A stretch of DNA of 64,000 nt from Caprella mutica (taxonomy: Eukaryota > Arthropoda > Malacostraca > Amphipoda > Caprellidae), in NCBI GenBank assembly GCA_947561585.1, contig CANNZV010002549.1, forward strand, positions 1 to 64,000, given 5' to 3'. Below, one piece after another: positions 57,829 to 64,000 of this stretch. The position numbers and the translations under genes are program-made. Under the pieces are notes generated by a model. It was given only the letters and a program-made list of their open reading frames with translations. It was not told where the DNA came from and made no database searches. The first letter of the stretch is position 1. Every line of letters begins with the position of its first letter.

Positions 57829-60156
57829 GAATGGGACTGTATCTAATATATAAAAAATTTATATAATTATTTTTGAACAAGAAATATTGTTTATCTGAAA
57901 AACGTTTAACATAGTTTATAAATTAGAGTGACTCCAAATATCATTTTGAAGATTGTTTAAGTCATGATTTAGACGAAAAAAATGAATTACTAATAGTTAT
58001 TTAAAAATTGATTAAATGATTAAAATAAAATGATATAAATTGAAAACGTTTCCATAATTTACATTGGACAATTTTTTTTTTCAGTTATATACAACGGAAA
58101 TAATTTGAATCTAATTAAAGCTAAAACTATGTTCAGTAAGTATAATGAATATATTTTTTTATTTAAAATTTACAATATGTTTAACAATATTTTTTTTTCT
58201 TTCTCCTTAGTGACTATATTTTTTTATTATTATATTTTTTTGGCAGATTTTAAGTTCCATGTTAGTAAGTATTTGAATCACATATTAGAGAATTAAAAAT
58301 TATGTTAATTTTACTCTCTTTTTGTTCAATTTGAGAATATAATTTTATTATTGCATATTTTTTATTTTGAAGTCAATATTTTTACAACTATATTCAACGT
58401 TTGAGTAAAGTAAATATTAACGAATAATTTAAATATAACAATCCCACTAAACCTGAATTAAATATAAAGTAACGTAAAGAAAGGAGAGAGAGTAATAATT
58501 AAAAAAATATTCAGTAAATTTACTAATATATTATTTCTTTTTCTGTGACATGCAAACTTGCATGAGGCAAAATGATAGAAAGCAAGAATGAACAGTTTTC
58601 CAGAGAACAACACTTTCCTTATGTCATCAGAGGATGTAAATCAAGATCAATGAATTAATTTTTTTATTAAGTCTATGTATTAATTTGATTGTTCTTGAAA
58701 TGATTAGGTATTTCATATATATATTTTTTTCATGTCATTTCATTCATATTGATTTTTCTTAATATTTTTTGATGATATCTATTTGATAGACATTGATTTT
58801 ATTTGTGAATTTTTCTAGAATTGTATTGAAGTCATGTGAAGGAATATAATAATTAATCGAATTAATGAAGAATTTGATAAAAATATAATAATTTAAATAA
58901 TTGATTGCTAGAATGATTAATATAATTTATCCAAGGTGATATAGAGAAGTAATGAACAACGATATTATTAAAGAAATAATACTGTGTTGAAATATAAACG
59001 CACAATAATTAATCAAACAATCGAAGATATGATTAGTTAAATGAAAATGACTTAGTACGATAATAATTTTTTAGGGATAAATGTAAGATTTTAGTTCATA
59101 AGATTAGTTTATGTATAACTTAGATTATAATTAGATAATGCATATATTGTGAATTCATTTATGATTGATATATTATGATTAAATAGATATTAGTTCAGCA
59201 TTTCCTGAATAATAATTTCGTTGATATAGATCTAGTTAATGTGATGTGCTAAAATGTTTGATAAGGCGAAAGTAGACAAGTTAGACTCTATAAATGAAGT
59301 CCTGTCTTAATGATGATGAGAACCGCAGTGAGAAAGAAACACTGGCGATGAATAATATATAAATATATACCGAAGTGATTAACGTAAGAAAGTAACACTA
59401 TTGAAGATGTGGTCGGAGGAGTAAGAAATATAAAACCGCATATGCTAATCGCAAAGCCATCTTAATGTAAATTTATATTTTTATCGAATGAGGGAATAAA
59501 ATGATGCAAGGAACTTTAAATTTTATGATTACTATTTCAATTTATGTGTTCATAAACTTTAAATTTAATTTTTAATAATCAATGAATTTTGTGTATTCTG
59601 TTTTCAATAATGTTTTCCCAATTATCTGCAGTAAAATTTTCATTAGCATTATTACTATTAGGATTATTGTAGCTTATAAGATAGTGTAATAGTAGTTGAT
59701 TTAGAAGATAAATGACTGATCTTAAAATTGCAGGGGGAAGAAATCCCAGGTTAAAGTAATTATGAATTTATTAGAAAAATTAAGATCACTCGTATATCTT
59801 TTTAGTTTAATTTAGGATTTTATTATAAGTTTAGGTAGATTATGTAACAAAACACTGAATAATATTAACATCTTAATTAATTTTCACCATAACAACATAT
59901 TATCCTATGTATAAATGTGTAACGGTCAATGAATGAGATGAGTATAAAAGTATGTATGGAATAGGATAAAATTAACCAATTTAACAAAGATATATAACTG
60001 GGATAAAACTTCACTAACAATCATGTCAATTGTATTTTGTTTTTGTATTTTAAGTTTAGGTATTTTAGTTTTAATATAAGATTCTCTAGATATACTTGTG
60101 AATGGAATTAGCTAAAGCATTCTTGTATAAAATTGAAGTATCTTCAATTTTTCTTG

Positions 60157-60171
60157 TAGAGGGGGAAGAGA
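60157..60171 (+). promoter_or_regulatory. Polypurine tract
   Basis: The run agagggggaagaga lies directly before the TGTAGCATT start of the 3' LTR, the expected site for plus-strand priming in reverse transcription. Confidence 0.65.
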
Positions 60172-60880
60172 TGTAGCATTCTGAATTAGCTAAAAATATA
60201 TTAGAAACTCATAGATCTGAAATAAGTCTTAAAGTAATAAAATGTGTCTAGCTGTCTATAGAGTCAAGGTATGTTTTCCACGAAGTAATAAAAGATTCAT
60301 CGAGGTGTAAGGACAGCTTAGAAATACTTGTAAGAATAAAGGATATATATCCTATGTGATCTAATAATTAGTTTAAGACTCATGTGGTTTGAGCAACCAA
60401 GTTATGGACGGGGTCGTAGCTCATTAGTGGTTTCCGGTTAAGATGCTTAGAGGTATTTAAAGACATGGAATTATGTAACTAGAGTCAGTCAGTCAGTCAG
60501 TCAGTCAGTCAGTCAGTCGGTCAGTCAGTCAGTCAGTCAGTTAGTCGGTCAGTCAGTCAGTCAGTCAGTCAGTCAGTTGGTCAGTCAGTCAGTCAGTCAG
60601 GGAGTCAGTCAGTTGGTCAGTCAGTCAGTCAGTCAGTTGGTCAGTCAGTCAGTCAGTCAGTCAGGGAGTCAGTCAGTTAGTGTCATTCGAGTTAGATCAT
60701 CACTCGTAGACCCACCATAGTAAGAGTCAGTACTTAGAGTGAGGACTTCAGACCGGCCCATCCGGGTTGGTCTGGTCCGAACTCATCTCTACCATGTTAT
60801 ACTTCATTCTGTGCTCAAGATTATAAATACATATCCCTTTGTGAAGAAGAAACCCTTCGTAATCATTACCCTATCAAATA
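60172..60880 (+). repeat. 3' LTR (right end approximate)
   Basis: Starts TGTAGCATTC after the polypurine tract. It has the full left end (the 5' copy is missing about 45 bases), then matches the 5' LTR through ggacagcttagaaatacttg, agagg-tatttaaagaca (TATA-like, one base changed from the 5' copy) and gaccggcccatccgggttgg. Beyond about 60790 the match weakens (gaagaagaaacccttcgtaa against gaaaaaaaacctcccttacg), so the end is placed by position only. Confidence 0.65.
60483..60682. repeat. AGTC microsatellite within the 3' LTR
   Basis: About 50 tetranucleotide units with gtcg, ttgg and gggagtca interruptions, about twice the length of the counterpart in the 5' LTR. Confidence 0.95.
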
Positions 60881-61198
60881 TATAGGAGGTTGATTGAATA
60901 CAGAAAGATAGTAGAGGAAGCGGTGACTGGGAAAGTAAGTCAGCCAAAACTGAAACCCATTCACAACACAAGTTGTTCAACTACAGCAATCGAAATTTGG
61001 GTATTGGTTTTTTTAGGACACCCTGTATATATGGTATATATTGACGAATCATTGGAGAAACTATTACAATTTTCATGGTATGATTTAATCTCATACTCAT
61101 TATATAATATAATATTTTTTGAGGTACAAGTTCATTATTCTGTACAACGAGAGAAGTCACGGAGTTAAGTTTTAATATAGTACCTGCATTATCCGTAT

Positions 61199-61998
61199 CC
61201 TAAGGCTACGCTTACTATGGATGCGTATTTGAGTGATTTTTCGCACTGACGATTTCGTCAGAACTGATCGTCAGTGCAAAGCGATTAAACCGTACACGTT
61301 TTCTGATCGTCAGTGTGTTTCTGCACAATTAATATTGTGGTCCAAACTATGCCTTTCGAGGTAAAGTTCGAGATGTTAGGTAAATGTCAAGATTCGTGAG
61401 TTAAAAAAAGTAAAGTATTCCCTAAGTAAAAAAATAATGATTTTTTATATTATGGATATTCAATATTATTGAAAAGAATTGTTCAAAGTAACAACCAATT
61501 CAAGATTTTTACATAAACAAATATGTATTATATATAATTAAACAATATCTGTATTATTCCTGATAGTATCTAATAATATATTTCCAAAACAGTAATAGCA
61601 ATCGAAAGAAAGAAAATTGAACACAAAAATTACCAAAATCTGTTGTTAGTCGCTAAAAAAATTGTTTGAATGCTGAAGTTGTTTTGACGATTTCGTACGT
61701 ATTCTGACGACTAATTCGCTGCCACTTTGATATATGACCAATAGCAAATTTAGAAGAATCATTCACTTGCATAGCCTATATCTCTAACATTTATTTTAAT
61801 AATCTGTAATGCCAATTGATTTTTAAAAAACTGTGTATAGACTGCAGAACGTATCTGACGCAGTTTCACAGACCAGTATACTTTTCGAGCGGTATACTTT
61901 GCCGCGTTCTCACCTCCTAGTATACTTTGGATTTTAAGAAGCAGTAGCAAAGGAGTAGCACCTCGGCGGTGAAACTGCTAGTATAGTATTGGCCTAAG
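61199..61998. mobile_element. Possible MITE with GTCAGTGC/GACGATTTCGT motifs
   Basis: The left edge ctaaggctacgcttactatg and the complement of the right edge, cttaggccaatactatacta, are loosely similar. The interior has gatcgtcagtgcaaagcg, ctgacgatttcgtcagaact and, at the far side, gacgatttcgtacgtattct, which can pair in inverted or direct fashion. Boundaries and class are uncertain. Confidence 0.3.
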
Positions 61999-62012
61999 TT
62001 TCAAGCGTAATG

Positions 62013-62110
62013 TAGTTGGGCCGTGGTGGCCCAGGGGTTATTACGTTAGCCCCTGCCCGAAAAGACTCGGGTTCAATTCCCATTGCTGGCGCTATCTTTG
62101 AGAATCGAAC
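62013..62110 (+). mobile_element. tRNA-derived SINE head
   Basis: Pol III A box TGGCCCAGGGG (62027-62037) and B box GGTTCAATTCC (62070-62080) at tRNA spacing. Only parts of the acceptor stem (gccgtgg/tgctggc) and T stem (ggg/ccc) still pair, so it is not a working tRNA gene. The tail from 62090 (ctttgagaatcgaacttaaa and further AT sequence) is tRNA-unrelated. A single copy in this window. Confidence 0.65.
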
Positions 62111-62299
62111 TTAAAAAATGTAAATAATATGTACATAGATGGGACTATACCATCATTTTTCAGATTCTCTTTCATGTCTCCTTCTTATTAGCTAGTGACT
62201 TCATTTCATTAAAGATAGGAAATATTTTTGCTAGATATGCACTAAATATGAATATTAAAAGAAATCTGAATTTTGACAATTATATTATTTTCTTTTATA

Positions 62300-64000
62300 A
62301 TCAAAATAGTCCCTCTATAGTTTTACATCAAATAGTCCCTCAATAGTCTCACATCAAAATAGTCCCCTCAGTAGTCTCACATCAAAATAGTTCCTCAATA
62401 GTTTCACATCAAAATAGTCCCTCTATAGTTTTACATCAAAATAGTCCCTCTATAGTCTCACATCAAAATAGTCCCTCAAAAAACTACACTAATAATTATA
62501 TTGATTACAAATTACATCAAATAGTCCCTCAATAGTCTCACATCAAAATAGTCCCTCAATAGTTTCACATCAAAATAGTCCCTCAATAGTCTCACATCAA
62601 AATAGTCCCTCAATAGTCTCACATCAAAATAGTCCCTCAATAGTCTCACATCAAAATAGTCCCTCAATAGTCTCACATCAAAATAGTCCCTCAATAGTCT
62701 CACATCAAAATAGTCCCTCAAAAAACTACACTAATAATTATATTGATTACAAATTACATCAAATAGTCCCTCAATAGTCTCACATTAAAATAGTCCCTCA
62801 ATAGTTTCACATCAAAATAGTCCCTCAATAGTTTCACATCAAAATAGTCCCTCTATAGTCTCACATCAAAATAGTCCCTCAATAGTCTCACATCAAAATA
62901 GTCCCTCAATAGTCTCACATCAAAATAGTCCCTCAATAGTCTCACATCAAAATAGTCCCTCAATAGTCTCACATCAAAATAGTCCCCTCAGTAGTCTCAC
63001 ATCAAAATAGTCCCTCAATAGTTTCACATCAAAATAGTCCCTCTATAGTCTCACATCAAAATAGTCCCTCAATAGTCTCACATCAAAATAGTCCCTCAAT
63101 AGTCTCACATCAAAATAGTCCCTCTATAGTTTCACATCAAAATAGTCCCTCTATAGTCTCACATCAAAATAGTCCCTCAAAAAACTACACTAATAAATAT
63201 ATTGATTACAAATTACATCAAATAGTCCCTCAATAGTCTCACATCAAAATAATCCCTCAATAGTCTCACATCAAAATAGTCCCTCAATAGTCTCACATCA
63301 AAATAGTCCCCTCAATAGTCTCACATCAAAATAGTCCCTCAATAGTCTCACATCAAAATAGTCCCTCAATAGTCTCACATCAAAATAGTCCCCTCAATAG
63401 TCTCACATCAAAATAGTCCCTCAATAGTCTCACATCAAAATAGTCCCTCAATAGTCTCACATCAAAATAGTCCCCTCAATAGTCTCACATCAAAATAGTC
63501 CCTCAATAGTCTCACATGAAAATAGTCCCTCTATAGTCTCACATCAAAATAGTCCCTCAATAGTCTCACATCAAAATAGTCCCTCAATAGTCTCACATCA
63601 AAATAGTCCCTCAATAGTCTCACATCAAAATAGTCCCTCAATAGTCTCACATCAAAATAGTCCCCTCAATAGTCTCACATCAAAATAGTCCCTCAATAGT
63701 CTCACATCAAAATAGTCCCTCTATAGTCTCACATCAAAATAGTCCCTCAATATTCTCACATGAAAATAGTCCCTCAATAGTCTCACATCAAAATGGTCCC
63801 TCAATAGTCTCACATCAAAATAGTCCCTCAATAGTCTCACATCAAAATAGTCCCTCAATAGTCTCACATCAAAATAGTCCCTCTATAGTCTCACATCAAA
63901 ATAGTCCCTCAATAGTCTCACATCAAAATAGTCCCTCAATAGTCTCACATCAAAATGGTCCCTCAATAGTCTCACATCAAAATAGTCCCTCAATAGTATC
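62300..64000. repeat. 27-bp minisatellite with higher-order inserts
   Basis: About 60 copies of ccctcaatagtctcacatca plus aaatagt, running off the right edge. Variants: ctcta for ctcaa, ttt for tct, cccct for ccct. Three times (about 62476, 62718 and 63178) the array is interrupted by the same segment, aaaaactacactaataatta, then tattgattacaaattacatc. Because 27 is divisible by three, the minus strand shows an RDYFDVRLL-type repeat frame, an artefact. Confidence 0.96.

Larger units (their letters stand above)
55145..60156 (+). mobile_element. Interior of the LTR element, no intact gag-pol
   Basis: About 5 kb, almost all AT-rich and riddled with stops. I recognise no protease, reverse transcriptase, RNase H or integrase motif. 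The first 550 bases are less AT-rich, with short frames such as KPSDYEDDEQNPVKIFVQYV, suggesting a decayed or non-coding leader. A CCCAAGCAAC MITE is inserted at 56860-57249. Two exon-like segments (55647-55846 and 57719-57828) are listed separately. Confidence 0.5.
53636..61027 (-). mobile_element. Tc1/mariner-type DNA transposon split by an LTR element
   Basis: The left end is acagggtgtcccaaaaaaac, then gatacccaaattt. The complement of the right end is acagggtgtcctaaaaaaac, then caatacccaaattt. Ends of the form CAGGGTGTCCnAAAA are common in arthropod and other invertebrate IS630/Tc1/mariner relatives. TATA lies outside both ends, consistent with TA target duplication. Between them are a minus-strand transposase scrap (54276-54500) and an LTR element (54535 to about 60880). 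The DNA transposon itself would be only about 1 kb without the insert, so it was already deleted. Confidence 0.6.

Noticed and set aside
57719..57848. Cysteine-rich reading (CSLQPICNIEIAHAENC...) of the 57.7 kb segment
   Set aside because: It needs a different phase from the one left by the 55846 donor, and further exons would be of only 18-43 bases; too speculative to list.
60890..61168. 92-codon plus-strand frame
   Set aside because: Runs through the right end of the DNA transposon, and its first part lies in non-coding transposon sequence.
62019..62092. Functional tRNA gene
   Set aside because: A and B boxes are present, but the T stem and acceptor stem have several mismatches; it fits a SINE head better.
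62512..62721. RDYFDVRLL repeat peptide
   Set aside because: A product of the 27-bp array; the frame is broken at every ccct/cccct length change.

Overview
This window looks like one stretch of a nuclear genome from an invertebrate animal. It is strongly AT-rich, has no operons, contains an assembly gap (27020-27719), and carries Tc1/mariner-type, Tigger-like, non-LTR, LTR and tRNA-derived elements. Multi-exon coding sequence with GT-AG introns of roughly 80-690 bases is also present. I cannot name the species. By far most of the window is repeat: long homogeneous minisatellites and satellites, inverted-repeat (MITE and foldback) elements, and transposon relics. Almost every long open frame is an artefact of a tandem array, a low-complexity tract or the gap.

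Layout. 1-452: 32-bp array running off the left edge. 1670-4371: 71-bp satellite. 5228-5932: purine-rich 35-bp array. 7300-8275: low-complexity strand-asymmetric tract. 8.6-20.8 kb: about nine copies of one inverted-repeat element family ('family A'), with a reverse-transcriptase scrap (10312-10353), other MITEs and a 25-bp/23-bp array (18835-19752). 20.9-25.3 kb: 94-, 49- and 23-bp arrays and a foldback-type array. 25562-26416: mariner-type deletion derivative. 27020-27719: gap. 30.5-32.0 kb: a foldback element next to a 5'-truncated non-LTR retrotransposon. 36.4-40.5 kb: a 23-bp array and two oppositely oriented Tigger-like elements that carry minisatellites. 41806-44577: two copies of a hairpin-rich element. 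46.0-47.3 kb: a pair of direct repeats. 51.2-52.3 kb: a foldback element. 53636-61027: a DNA transposon apparently split by an LTR retrotransposon. 61.2-62.1 kb: a possible MITE and a tRNA-derived SINE. 62300-64000: 27-bp array running off the right edge.

The one host gene I can recognise is on the minus strand at 47507-50087. It is a chain of small exons with good splice sites and matching phases that encodes SH3, SH2 and the start of a Src-type tyrosine kinase domain. No exon is long enough to stand out as an open frame. The kinase part looks broken: the VAIK lysine position is Asn, HRD reads HTD, most of the N-lobe is missing, and the frame stops soon after the catalytic loop. Part of the glycine-loop exon with its downstream intron is duplicated at 50588-50848. 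It is either a decayed or partial gene copy or a divergent pseudokinase.

The most unusual structural signals are: (1) five loci with arrays of about 15-bp units that share a cryptic pattern, two of them closing inverted-repeat elements; (2) a pair of elements at 41.8 and 43.7 kb whose two arms have changed in step with each other; (3) transposon-borne minisatellites; and (4) repeated nuclear-receptor-like AAGGTCA half-sites inside the long family A elements.
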